A DNA stretch of 64,000 bases from Solenopsis invicta (GCF_016802725.1 NC_052669.1:13799270-13863269); one strand, 5' to 3'. Numbered from the stretch's first letter, positions 30,947-41,194 are shown. Notes: generated by a model from the sequence alone, not told the origin. A program made the numbers and translations.

Positions 30947-31230
30947 ACATGGTTATGATGTATGGTGCAGCTGGGAGAAACGCTACTCTGCCGCTCGTTT
31001 TTAGGCAGAACAATTTCCCGAACGCGAACGACATCCCAGTCCTCAAGTTATTATGATATGTGTTCAACGTTGCCGGAAAACTGGATCCATCTTGTTATCT
31101 CAACAAAAGTGGTCGAAGAAGACAAGTTCGCGTAGAAGACGAAGGAAGCCGCATCGTGCAACGCGCAATATTACTCGAAGGGCCAAACTTTGCGTACGAG
31201 AATGAGGACGGCACTTCGAACAATTCTTGC
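30947..31230 (+). pseudogene. DDE transposase deletion derivative: N-terminus joined to C-terminus
   Basis: The plus strand reads MVMMYGAAGRNAT then FRQNNFPNAN, resembling the N-terminal DUF4817-like helix-turn-helix of these transposases. After a frameshift comes SCYLNKSGRRRQVRVED. This jumps straight to sequence equivalent to the Arg-rich C-terminus found at 29803-29880 on the other strand. It is oriented opposite to the 29803-30610 fragment, so the two halves come from inverted copies. Confidence 0.5.
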
Positions 31231-32808
31231 ATTGAAAATGCAAGAAAGTGGATTAGGCCTACTGGGGATACCACTTCAAAAAAACGCACCATGCTATCTA
31301 TCGCAAGGGTGATGTGGAAATGATAGCGCTTTATCATTTTTTTGCCGCATGCAGAAAAAAGGACAAAATGATTATTTCTTTGATCGCGCGCGTACGCGAG
31401 CCTGTATCATCGTACGTCTGTTCATGAATGATATTTCTGAAAGAATATCATTTTAGTATATTTCTAGAATATTATTCTAGAAATGCAGTGTCCTCTGCTC
31501 TGCGTTGTGCAAGCGGTGTACGGATACCACGGTATTTGATCGCGCGCTGTTTTAATTTTTAATTGCATAATAAAATTTTCTCGGATACGAAGATTCGTTT
31601 GAAGAATAAATAGAATTACGATCTTCAGTAATAAATTAAAATTATCATCACGGCAATATAGCTTTAATTTATTGGACTAGTACTTTATACCTAAATACTA
31701 GTCCTATACCTAAATACATAATTTTAATTAATTAATAAAATTCGTAAATCTTTTTAAACAATTACATTTTAAAATAACTTGTATTAGAAAATAATTTTAA
31801 TTTGATAAATTTATAGAAATGTTAACATTATCTGATAAGCCAGTTTACTTTGTGATTGGCGTAAAACAATACTCTGAGTGTGAACCCCGACCCTTATGAA
31901 AAAGTATTACCGAAAAAATTACAGATAAAAAGTCTACACACAGAATCTGCTATTTTCTGTAATTTCTTTAGATTGGCAATAATACAGCAATAATCGTTCA
32001 CTCTCAAAGTATATTGTTTTACGCCAATTACAAAGTAAACTGGCTTGCCCGATGTTAACAATTCTATTAATTTATCAAATTAAAGTTATTTTCTAATACA
32101 GATTATTTTAAAAGGTAATTGTTTAAAAAGATTTACGAGTTTCATTAGTTAATTAAAATTATGTCTCGATATAATTTAGTCCCATAGTCCCCAGTAATAG
32201 TCCCATAAACTGAAGCTGTATTGCCGTGATTACATAATTTTAATTTACATTATTTTTAAAAGAAATCTCTGAATCCGAGTAAATGTTTTAATGTAATTAA
32301 AAATTAAAACATTGCGCGATCAAATACCGTGGTATTTCGTATACCGTTCGCATAACGCAGAGCAGAGAACACCGCATTTCTCCATAACATTACATTGTGT
32401 TATGCTCTCTCTCTTTCTCTCTCTCTCTCTTTCTCTCTCTCTCTCAAGTGTCAAGCAAGGAAGATGCACGATAAACCGCGCCCCATCACCTGCTTGTTTT
32501 CCGTTCTCCTCCGCGCTACCACGTGCTTGCGCGTCTTTGCGTTTGTGGCAGCCAAGCGGCAGCGCGCTGACCGGTTGCTGCTTCTTTCTCCTTACCGCGT
32601 CGCCATTCGCGACTGCTCCTAGCCTGGCGACAAACGGGCGGACTTCGCGTGCGATGGGCAGAGAAAATACGCACTCATTCGCCTAACTTTACTAATTTTT
32701 AAATCGTTAACTATTCCAAATAATGAAAAGTAGTAAAGGACTTTTCTTCTCAGTTTGACTTACTCTATCAACCCACGGGAGGAAAAACGATTGTTTTATG
32801 ACACCCTG
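31120..32808. repeat. Right inverted arm of the composite DDE element
   Basis: Reverse-complement homology to 7334-8026, 9309-9665 and 29252-~29880, including the CT microsatellite (32404-32446). It also carries an internal inverted pair around 31,840-32,060 (CAGTTTACTTTGTGATTGGC / GCCAATTACAAAGTAAACTG). It lacks the mariner and BEL insertions, so it shows the pre-insertion structure. Confidence 0.75.
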
Positions 32809-32847
32809 TGTGTGTGTGCGCGTATGTGTGTGTGTGTGTGTGTGTGT
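32809..32847. repeat. (TG)n microsatellite
   Basis: An interrupted TG run directly outside the right end of the composite element, mirroring the (AT)n at its left end. Confidence 0.85.
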
Positions 32848-32903
32848 TCACAATAATTTTAAATATCTATCTATATTAAAAAAAAAATAAAAACAGACAT
32901 ATA

Positions 32904-34229
32904 CGAGGTGTGTTCAAAAAGTATCGCGAATTTTGTGTTTTTTCAAAAATTATTTATTTATTCATGAATATCTATTTTGTCCCCTTCAAAGTAATCCCCA
33001 TGAGATATTAGACACTTGTGCCAACTTGTGGTTTTTCCAATCTTCGAAGCACTTCAAAAAATCATTTTTTTTTATCTTGTTCAGCTCCTCCTTCGATGCC
33101 GTCTTTATCTCGTCAAGCGTAGCGTAACGTCGTCCTTTCATGGGCCTCTTCAGTTTAGGGAACAAGAAAAAGTCACAGGGGGCCAGATCTGGGGAATACG
33201 GTGGCTGCAGCATCATTAGTGTGTTGTTTTTGGCCAAAAAGTCGCGCACAAGCAACGATGTGTGAGCAGAGGCGTTATCGTGGTGCAAAAGCCAATTTTT
33301 GTTCTTCCACAAATCCGGGCGTTTCTGGCGGATTGCTTCGCGCAAATTGCGCATAACTTGCAGGTAATATTCCTTATTGACCGTTCTACCCTGTGGCAAG
33401 AACTCATGATGCACCACGCCCCTGCAATCGAAGAAAACTGTCAGCAAAACTTTCACATTCGACCGAACTTGGCGCGCTTTTTTCGGTCTTGGTTCGTGCG
33501 GCAGCTTCCATTGAGATGATTGAGCTTTGGTTTCCACGTCATAACCATAAACCCACGATTCGTCACCAGTTATGACCCTCTGGAGCAAATTTGGGTCGTC
33601 GCGGACAGAGTCCAACATCTCATTAGCAATGTTCATGCGATGCTGTTTTTGGTCGCAATTGAGCAATTTTGGTACGAATTTCGCGGCGACCCGTCTCATG
33701 CCCAAATCATTGATAAAAATCGAATGGCACGAGCCAATCGATATGTTTAGGTCCTCAGCAACTTCTCTAACGGTGATTCGACGATTGGCCAATACCATTT
33801 TCTCCACTTCATTAATTTTTTCGTCTGTTGTTGAAGTGCTCGGGCGTCCGGCACGCTCTTCGTCGTTCACATCTTCTCGGCCTTCTGAGAACATTTTGTA
33901 CCACCGATAAACGTTGCTTCGGTCCAAGGTAGCTTCTCCGTATGCCACAGTCAACATTCGGAATGCATCCGCGCACTTAATTTCGTTTTTCACACAAAAT
34001 TTGATACAGGTTCTTTGATCCATTTTTTTGAATAGGTAAAAATCGAAGACGATCCAAAACACGTGCAAGCAAAGCAGCTGTCAACAATTAAGTGAACATT
34101 CAAAATGGCCGAGCTTGTCGGCATAAGTGAGAGACATGAGTACCAACATAACGCCACAAAAAGATCGAAATTCGAATATACGTAACCCGTGAAAATTCAA
34201 AATTCGCGATACTTTTTGAACACACCTCG
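32904..34229 (-). mobile_element. Intact mariner element with perfect TIRs
   Basis: The element is 1,326 bp. Both ends read CGAGGTGTGTTCAAAAAGTA and the inverted repeats are identical over about 32 bp. TA flanks both sides (32902-32903 and 34230-34231). The complete transposase ORF and unmutated ends indicate a recent insertion that may still be mobile. Confidence 0.92.
32986..34023 (-). CDS. mariner transposase, intact (345 aa)
   Basis: I start at the ATG at 34023 (MDQRTCIKF), giving 345 aa, the standard mariner length; an upstream extension of the frame has no ATG. The N-terminal half holds the HTH modules (NVYRWYKMF, RRITVREVAEDLNISI). The DDE core has D154 in ITGDESW, D249 in LLHHDNASAH and D284 in SPDLAPCDFFLF. 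The 34 residues between the last two give the D34D signature of mariner. It would bind the TIRs at both ends and move the element by cut and paste into TA. No stop or active-site loss is visible, unlike the mariner at 8.0-9.3 kb. Confidence 0.93.
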   Translation of the reverse strand: MDQRTCIKFCVKNEIKCADAFRMLTVAYGEATLDRSNVYRWYKMFSEGREDVNDEERAGRPSTSTTDEKINEVEKMVLANRRITVREVAEDLNISIGSCHSIFINDLGMRRVAAKFVPKLLNCDQKQHRMNIANEMLDSVRDDPNLLQRVITGDESWVYGYDVETKAQSSQWKLPHEPRPKKARQVRSNVKVLLTVFFDCRGVVHHEFLPQGRTVNKEYYLQVMRNLREAIRQKRPDLWKNKNWLLHHDNASAHTSLLVRDFLAKNNTLMMLQPPYSPDLAPCDFFLFPKLKRPMKGRRYATLDEIKTASKEELNKIKKNDFLKCFEDWKNHKLAQVSNISWGLL

Positions 34230-34257
34230 TATTATATGATTTTATAGCATTTTACAT

Positions 34258-34455
34258 TTCTTATAATATTCCTTCATAATTTATCCTTTCGTTTTTAATT
34301 ATATCTCAGTAAATAATTATATCTTGTCATATTTGATTATATCTGGTAAGATCTTTTAGATCTGGTCACACATACAGACAATTTACATATCTAGCCAGAT
34401 CTGATAAGCCAGATATGATCATATCTCGACAGATATAATCCTTTTTTCTCGGGTT
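34258..34455. repeat. Cluster of ATATCT/AGATCTGG motifs
   Basis: A short region with many overlapping palindromic words (AGATCT, GATCATATC, ATATCTGG, CCAGATAT). It may be a relic of a small element. No gene is seen. Confidence 0.3.
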
Positions 34456-34469
34456 CAACATATTTTATG

Positions 34470-34545
34470 AACGCAGAAATATTAAGTGAATCGTTAATGT
34501 GGTAACAATTTTCAACATTGACGGATTACTTAATATTTCTGCGTT
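34470..34545. repeat. Imperfect 30-bp inverted repeat
   Basis: AACGCAGAAATATTAAGT (34470-34487) pairs with ACTTAATATTTCTGCGTT (34528-34545). The inner parts also match loosely around a ~16-bp loop. Confidence 0.5.
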
Positions 34546-34559
34546 AATGAGATCTGTAA

Positions 34560-35518
34560 TTTATCTAATATATTCGCGGTAACTATTTTTGTTGAAATCA
34601 TGGTTTACTAATATTAAATATTGTAAAGACACTGATGAAGATTGTGTAGTTGAAACATTTGTTTTAAATTTCAAAACATCGTCTCAATAAAAAGATATTA
34701 TAACTTTACAACACGTGAAATTTATTATTCGCTCGTAAAAAGTCGTTTAATTTTATTCAGATTACGTTTGTAAATAAACGAGCTTGTGATCTAAGTTTTG
34801 TTATTCAAATTAACCTTTTATTTATTAGATATGAGCAAACAAAATTCTTTGATTAATGTAATAAAAAAGTTAATTAGGAAATTAATAATAATTATGCCCG
34901 GAGATTGTACTTGAGTATCCATTTAAACTCTCACTTTTCCATTTTGTTTAATCCAGCTCGAAATAAAAGAGACATTCTTGAGGACGAAAAACAATATAAT
35001 AAAACAAGGTAATATAGGAAACGTTTGCAACCAGTAAGTGAAAAGAAGCACAACATTCAAATAGGTCAACGACTCGTCTTCAAATTTATTATGGTTCCTG
35101 TTAACTCCTGCTAACCATGACTCGGTTCGAAAAATACTTCGTGTAACATAGCTCGTTATAACATAGCTCGAATCCGCACGAACTTGAGGATCAACTTAGC
35201 ACGGAGTATAACAATATTATATAATTTTATTTTGTGTAAATAAAACAAATAAAATTCAAAAAACAAACTAATTAAAAATTTAATTTCATACATAATAATT
35301 TAATTCACTAAACATAATTTTTATGATAATTTACCAAACCAACTAAATGATTTTACTATGCCAACCAAAGAATTAATTTTTCCATATCTAAATAAGAGAT
35401 TCAATTGATTCAAATTTTGTCATTCAAGTAAATGGGATTTTCAGTGCAACAAATAAGTTTCCTAAAAAAATAAATTTAAATTCAATGTTTTGTATTAAAA
35501 AGTGATACTTGTACTTAC
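34560..35518. other. AT-rich region downstream of the tectonic-like exon
   Basis: No coding exon is recognisable on either strand. This would be intron or 3' flank of the minus-strand tectonic-like gene. I scanned the minus strand for a cysteine-rich continuation and found none. Confidence 0.4.
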
Positions 35519-35878
35519 AGTAAAATCACACTCGCATATCTCTTTTTGTTTTAGTGTAAGAATTTCATAATCACTTAGATGTATAGTTGATAAGGATTTG
35601 GTTGTTAAAGTTGACAGTACATCTGGTTGCTCTGTTGTGTTAGCATTTATTCTTGAAGATGTTTCTATAGGACTGATAGTAGTGAATATATTATCATCTT
35701 CTGTCACATTTGATAAATCTTCTAAAGATGTATTATTGATTTTAGGAATCTGTGTATAAACAGTTGAGTCTATTGACTCACTGCAATCTGTATCATTTAT
35801 ACAAATCGATATATCTTCAATTTTCGTTATTTCTACCACATTAATACATATTAGAAATATCAATAAAAGACAAAACAT
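35519..35878 (-). CDS. Tectonic-like secreted/membrane protein, first exon only
   Basis: An exon of exactly 120 codons from ATG at 35878 to a consensus splice donor GTAAGT (35518-35513). The N-terminus is a signal-peptide-like hydrophobic stretch (MFCLLLIFLICINVV). A Ser/Thr/Asn-rich segment with several N-x-S/T sites follows, and the exon ends ICECDFT. Tectonic proteins have the same layout: a signal peptide, a Ser/Thr-rich linker, then a C-x-CDLT-type opening of the cysteine-rich domain. It sits next to B9D2, whose product works with tectonics in the ciliary transition zone. No downstream exon is found in the window, so the intron is very long or the gene is broken by the transposon cluster. 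Confidence 0.45.
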
Positions 35879-35987
35879 TGTTGTAAGTTATTAATATTGT
35901 TTATATATTATATTAAAATAAATATTTGTTCAAAATTAGATCTCTATGGAAAATTTTCTAATTGCAGAGGCTTTGCTTATACGAATT

Positions 35988-35993
35988 TTTATT
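35988..35993 (-). terminator. Polyadenylation signal of B9D2
   Basis: AATAAA on the minus strand, 16 nt after the B9D2 stop codon (36010-36012). Confidence 0.6.
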
Positions 35994-36009
35994 GTTTCTA
36001 TTTATCTGT

Positions 36010-36679
36010 TCACATTTGACATCCAAATTTATCAAAATTTCTTGCCATGATGTGTAAATTAACAATCACTGTTCCCATACTTTGTGTTAATATTTCATAT
36101 CTATCCAACGCATTAATTAAAACACTAGGTGACTTTAATTGTAAACATTTTCCTAGAAATTTATCAAATAATCTGTCCTTCCAAGTACCTAAAAGTTTAT
36201 TGAGAGAATAAATTTTATTGATAGAAATATGAAATTTTATATAAATAAATAATATATACCAATTGGTTTCCATGTATGGCAATCTAAAATGTAAAAACCA
36301 GGTGACAATGGAACATTATATACTCCATATGAAAGAAATATTATCCTTCCATAATTATCTCTGCAAAACACTTGCAATAATAACTTCGGAGAATTTTGTA
36401 ATGTCTGAGTTGTGTAATGCAAATCTATAGGATGATCCCAAACTGAATTACTGGTATAAAGGTCGTAACTCTCCTGCGTTTGTCCTTCTTCATGCCCTAA
36501 TATGATTTTCCAACCATTACCTACAATAATAAAGATTTAATTATACACAACAAATTTATTCTACTTCTTAACATGAATTAAATTTTCCTACCAACGTAAA
36601 AATACCATTTGCAGAGTAGACGTGATTGTTTAAAATTTTTTGCGCCCGAAACTTGTCCAATAATATGCAACTCGGCCAT
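36010..36679 (-). CDS. B9D2: B9 domain-containing protein 2 (ciliary transition zone), three exons
   Basis: The exons join as 36592-36679, 36260-36520 and 36010-36188 (minus strand), all with GT/AG borders and consistent phase. They give 175 aa, the same length as human B9D2. The start MAELHIIGQVSGA matches the conserved MAExHxIGQ opening. Exon 2 carries EEGQTQ, WDHPIDLHYTTQTLQ and VPLSPGFYILDCHTWKPIG, the core of the B9 (C2-like) domain. Exon 3 ends RNFDKFGCQM, like the conserved NFDRYGVEC tail. B9D2 forms the B9 complex with B9D1 and MKS1 at the transition zone and helps gate ciliary membrane proteins. The gene looks intact. Confidence 0.92.
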
Positions 36680-37547
36680 TTCATAAAATCATGTGACTCC
36701 TAAAATATACAAAATATAATAATAATTTAAAGTATGTTATATACACATATGCATCAAGAGGCTCGGTCGAGCATCGCGCCAAAGTAGAGACCGACCTTTT
36801 TTAGGCGAGTCAGCGAGTTCCACACATACGAGATTATCAGATCTCAGTAACGGTTGGAATGATCAAGTTCTGAGTAGTCTTAATCGATAGCTTAGGGGCA
36901 AATTGTATAATAAAAGTGTTTTTATTTTTTATTTCTATGCCCTACAAGCAAAGATATCGCGACACAAAGTCTAAATTTCGACGTTTTACATGTAAGATAC
37001 GTCGTCATTGTCGTCGTCGCCTTTCAGGAATTCTCCCTTTCATATTTTTGACACGAGTGGCGTTGGCATACATCAGTCAGCCGTATGCTTGTGGTGTATT
37101 TGTGGTGTATGTGGTGTATGTGGTATAGCATTTCTTGATCATCATCATAGCCGCCGTGACGGGTTCTTTAACCTGATATTTATTCGTCAATCGTTAACAA
37201 TAATCTTGATTCGCGGGGCAGTCCGACACTTTTTCAACCAAATTTGTCTATTTCGTGTGAAAACGCGTTGAATTGATCGAGTCTATTCATCAATATAGAA
37301 GGTTGCAGGTAAATTATACGTCATATAAATTATTTGCCTATCAATTTACTTCTTGTAAATATAAAAAAAAACAGAATGTTATTAGAATGTTTGTTTCATG
37401 TAGTTTAATATCTTGTATGTATTGTAAAAATTGAAAATGAGATATCGTATATTATTATGTCAATCATATGTTGTATTATAACACTTGGAGTTGCGCATCA
37501 AATTTTCCAAGAGTTATAACACATGATTGACAAAGTGTACATAAATA
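36680..37547. other. B9D2 upstream region; short ORF of unknown status
   Basis: A GC-richer block (36770-36880) upstream of the B9D2 start may hold its promoter. I saw no clear RFX X-box. On the plus strand an ORF at 36937-37128 (MPYKQRYRDTKSKFRRF..., 63 aa, basic start) is not recognised. It contains a possible splice donor (GTAAGA near 36991), so it could be a divergent first exon or chance. Confidence 0.3.
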
Positions 37548-39400
37548 TTGTAACGAAACAAAGCTAATAAGATTTTAAAAATGAGCAATAAAAGTAAAGA
37601 AATGAAAACGAATGGAATAATGTAAAAAAGAATAAAGAAGAATTGTGACAGTGAAAAAGAGAAAAAAAATAGAAAGGCGAAAGGAGTTAAAAAAGGTAAG
37701 GGTTTTTGAATAAAAGTCGACAGAAATTGAGATTGCAATTGATTGCGAGTTTGAAAAAATTCTTAATAATGAGTGGATTTTACGTGGTATTTTGACATTT
37801 TGTGTTTAAAGAATGAAAATTTCTTTAATAAAATATTACTTCTTTTAGTAAAGATTTTAAAAAGTGCGCAATAAAGGAAGAGAAACAAAGAGAAGTGAAT
37901 AATAAAAGAAAGAAGAAGAAAGCATTGTGAGAGTGAAAATAGAAAAAAAAATAGAAAGTAAAAAGGAATTAAAAAAGGTGGAAAAGGTACCGATTGATAA
38001 ATAAAAGATGAAAGATATTAAGAATGAAATTGAACGCGAGTATGAAGATTTTTTTAATAATGGGTGAATTTCACACGGTATTTTTACATTTTGTGTTTTA
38101 AGAAGAAAATTTCCTTAATTGAACATTATCTTTTTTAGTACAGATTTTCAAGAATGTGCAATGAAGGTAGAGAAACAAAGAGGAATGATATAATGTAAGA
38201 AGGAAGGAGGAAGAATTGTAAGAGTATAAAATATAAAAAAAATAAAAAGGAGAAAGGAATTAAAGAAGGCGGAGAAGGTACAGATTTTTTAAATAAAAGA
38301 CGGAAAAAATTAAAAGTGCAATCGAACAGGAATTTGAAGATTTTTTAAATAACTGGTAAATATCATTTTATATTTTGAGATTGTTATAGAAATGAAAATT
38401 TCTTTAACCCGTTGTGGTTACACTGGGTCTAGATGACCCAAGGCCATATATAGTTATATATATATATATAGTTTTTGACACAAAAAAAATTTCTTCACAT
38501 TATTTTACTCCTTCAACATTGATTTATGTCATTTCGTGATTTTCATTACAATTACCAACTTCAATCTTTAAAATAAATATACTTTTTGAAAAGCTCGATA
38601 TAATACTATTTTTTCCTTAAAAGTATACTACTTCTGGAGTAGAACCCCGGTAATAACTTTGATTTTACTCAAAAATTAGTATTTTCAGGAATTTTTTAGT
38701 ACAAAATGGCATTTTTCAAAATTTTTTTTCCTCGTGTCGTTTCAATATTAAAAAATTTAATAAAGGATACATAAACGATTTGATTACGAAGAAGAAGACT
38801 TAAACTTCATTTTTGTGAAGGATTTGAGTCGATTCATCAAAAGGAACGCAAATGGCAACTGTTTTTTTGCGTCGGGTCAACTGGACCCAGTGTAACCATT
38901 ACGTTATTTTTTGGAGGTGTAACCACAACTGGTTAATCGAACATAATCTCTTTTAGTAAAGATTTTACAAAATGTGTAATGAAGGTAGAGAAACGAATAG
39001 GAATGAAATAATGTAAGAAGAAAGTAGGAAAAATGTTGAGACTGTAAAATATGTAAACAATAGATAGGAAAGCGGAATTAAAGAAAGCAAAGAAGGCAAA
39101 AATTGTTAAATAAAGGACAAAAGAAATTAAGAATGGAATTAAACGCGAGTTTGAAGACTTTTTAAATAATGGATGAATATCACGTGGCACTTTGACATTT
39201 TGTGTTTTAAGAATAAAACTTCCTTTAATTGAACAGTACTTTTTTTAGTAAAAATTTTAAAAAACGTGCAATGAAGGTAAAGAAAAGAAGAGAAATGAAA
39301 TAATGTAAGAGGGAAAGAGGAAAAATTATGAGAGTGTAAAATAAGTAAAAAATAGGAAGGATAAAAGAAAGGAAGGTAGATAATGTAGAAATTTAAAAAA
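37548..39400. repeat. A/G-rich tandem repeat (~290-bp unit), block 1
   Basis: Diverged direct repeats sharing TAGTAAAGATTTTA, AATAATGTAAGA, AGAAGGTAAAGATTT and GACATTTTGTGTTTTAAGAA. Equivalent positions lie 290 and 294 bp apart (37848, 38138; 38953, 39247). It is non-coding. One unit is split by the TTAA element at 38408-38932. Confidence 0.75.
38408..38932. mobile_element. piggyBac-type non-autonomous element (525 bp)
   Basis: Flanked by TTAA (38404-38407 and 38933-38936). The ends are inverted: CCCGTTGTGGTTACAC inwards from the left, CCAGTTGTGGTTACAC from the right. Subterminal inverted copies of ACTGGGTC..GACCC also occur (38430 and 38876). There is no coding frame. It is inserted at the TTAA of a satellite unit. 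Confidence 0.7.
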
Positions 39401-39597
39401 TAATATTACAAAACGTCTGTTAATACATTCTTTGTGTAAAATATTAACTATCGTTGTAATTTATTAATGCAAGGCGTTCTCATGGAACAAACTACACGTC
39501 TCACATTTTATAAAGGTAATAGTAGCTTTGTACAAGGGCAAGATAAACAATGTTAGATTGATTGGTCATTTTATGGTAAAAAATATAATAGAATGCC

Positions 39598-39666
39598 AGT
39601 TAATTTTAACTATTTTTTATAATAATATATTCTATATATTATTATAAAAAATAATTGAAATTAACT
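39598..39666. repeat. Near-perfect 33-bp hairpin
   Basis: Arms 39598-39630 and 39634-39666 pair with about two mismatches around a 3-nt loop; both arms are AT-rich. A segment resembling a tRNA A box (GTGGCTAAGGGAG, about 39689) follows, but no convincing B box, so I do not call a SINE. Confidence 0.6.
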
Positions 39667-39824
39667 AGTAGTGTTTTAGGGTAGCATTGTGGCTAAGGGA
39701 GCTTTATTGCTAGCGCCAAATATGAATGTTTCAACTGCAACTATAATAATAAGCCTGGTTACTCCTCATACTCCCTCTTTAGTTCTTGATAGTATTTTCG
39801 CTAATTATTGCTTTACACTATAAA

Positions 39825-39990
39825 ACGCGTAAGATCAGTATAAAATTATCTTTTCAAAAAAAGGTAAAAAAAGGCGCCAAAGTATGTGTGTGTGCGCAGC
39901 GCCAAGTTTTTGTACATTAAAAATTTTTTATTTCAATAAAATTTTCTCATTTTGTTTTGTTTCCTCTTTAATTCTTTGAAATTAAATGTT
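39825..39990. repeat. Fragment related to the 57.7-60.4-kb inverted-repeat element
   Basis: A 38-bp stretch starting GGTAAAAAAAGGCGCCAAAG is the exact reverse complement of about 58193-58230. The following AGCGCCA..TTTT and AAAAATTTTTTATTT resemble 59110-59160. Confidence 0.5.
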
Positions 39991-40430
39991 ATATATTCCA
40001 TTGAAACTTATTAAAATTGAATACACCCACTTGAGTTAAAACAGAAAGATTTTTCAATGGAAATACAAACATAAGTACTACTTGAATTTTCTTATCTGAA
40101 AAAATCCATGTTAAATTGATAATCGCAGTCTCTCGAAGTTTATTGTTGACGCTTTTCCGTAATGCTGATTGGTTCTCTCGATGTAGTTACTTTGCGAGCT
40201 GCTGTCATCGCGGAGATTATGTTTTGACAGTTAGTAGACATAACTGTTACATACATCACGAGGTTAATGGTGTAATAATAATGTGTTGGTTGTGCGTCGA
40301 TGAAGACTTTTCTTTTCCGTTTAGACGACTTCATGATTATTTTAGATAAGTCTTATTAAATGTTTATGTTTATGGTCATAATATCATTATAAAGAATTGA
40401 TACTTTGTGTTATATTTCATTTTCAGCAAT
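39991..40430. other. AT-rich region with one unrecognised ORF pair
   Basis: A GC-richer patch at 40120-40340 supports small open frames on both strands (plus 40116-40349; minus 40140-40334, starting MKSSKRKRKVF). Neither resembles a known family, and nothing shows expression. Confidence 0.2.
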
Positions 40431-40696
40431 TTTGTTTAATATTATTACAATATTGCTCTTAAAATGTTATTAAAAAAGAGTAATGAAATAATGTAAAAAG
40501 GAAGAAAGGAAGGAGGTTGAATCGAAGGAGTGTAAAATAGTAATAAAATAGAAAGGACAAAGGAATTATAGAAAGCAAAAAAGATAAAGATTTAAGAAAT
40601 TAAGAATGTAGTTAAATACGCTTTGAAAGTTCTTTTTAATAACGGGTGAATATTATATTTTGCGATTTTCTGTTATTAAATTGAAATTTTTTTTAA

Positions 40697-40756
40697 CCTT
40701 TTCTAGATTCCAGGTACACATGTGTACCATCAGTTGTAAAAACCGTCTAATAAGGG
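40697..40756. mobile_element. 60-bp TTAA-flanked mini-element
   Basis: Between TTAA at 40693-40696 and 40757-40760 lies CCTTTTCTAGATTC...AAGGG, with a palindromic core GGTACACATGTGTACC. It looks like an extreme deletion derivative of a piggyBac-type element. A sister copy is at 41136-41194. Confidence 0.5.
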
Positions 40757-41135
40757 TTAATAGAACATTATCACTTTTAGTAGGAAGTTTAAAAAGTGTG
40801 CGATAAAGGTAAAGAAAAGAAGAGGAATAAATACTTTTGTTTAATATTATTATAATATTGCAATTGAAATGCTATTAAAGAAAAGTAATGAAATAATGTA
40901 ACTATTAAAAGAAGAGTAATAAAATAATGTAAAAAGGAGGAAGGATGCAGATTAAATCGGAGAAGTGTAAAATAGTAATAAAACAGAAAGAAGAAAGAAA
41001 TTATAGAAAGTGGAGAAGGTAAAGATTTAAGAAATTAAGAATGTAATTGAATAAACTTTGAAAGTTTTTTTTTTAATAACGAGTGAATATTATATATTTT
41101 GCGATTTTCTGTTATTAAAATGAGATTTTTATTAA

Positions 41136-41194
41136 TCCTTTCTAGACTCTAGGTACACATGTGTAACACACTTGTAAAAACCGTCTTGAAAGGG
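41136..41194. mobile_element. 59-bp TTAA mini-element, sister copy
   Basis: TCCTTTCTAGACTC...AAAGGG between TTAA (41132-41135) and a decayed TTAG (41195-41198). It contains GGTACACATGTGTAAC. It is homologous to the 40697 copy and sits at the same place in its satellite unit. Confidence 0.45.

Larger units (their letters stand above)
7334..32808. mobile_element. Composite DDE transposon with ~1.7-kb inverted arms, split by later insertions
   Basis: The left end (CAGGGTATCATAAAAC) and the reverse complement of the right end (CAGGGTGTCATAAAAC) match. Collinear inverted homology runs inwards for ~1.7 kb on each side. The left arm is 7334-8026, 9309-9665 and 29252-~29880; the right arm is ~31120-32808. 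The gaps in the left arm are a mariner and a BEL/Pao element, each with its own target duplication. Without them the element is about 4.6 kb. Between the arms are broken transposase pieces (29803-30610 minus; 30947-31230 plus). Ends starting CAGGGTGTC are typical of insect Tc1/mariner-related families. Confidence 0.65.

Noticed and set aside
36680..36900. RFX X-box upstream of B9D2
   Set aside because: Ciliary genes often carry one, but no sequence here matches the GTTNCCATRGNAAC pattern well enough on either strand.
37548..39400. Regularly spaced repeats considered as a CRISPR array
   Set aside because: Units are ~290-bp diverged A/G-rich satellite repeats in an animal genome, not short identical repeats with unique spacers.
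39680..39740. SINE-like tRNA A box (GTGGCTAAGGGAG)
   Set aside because: No convincing B box or poly-A/T tail follows, so a SINE cannot be supported.
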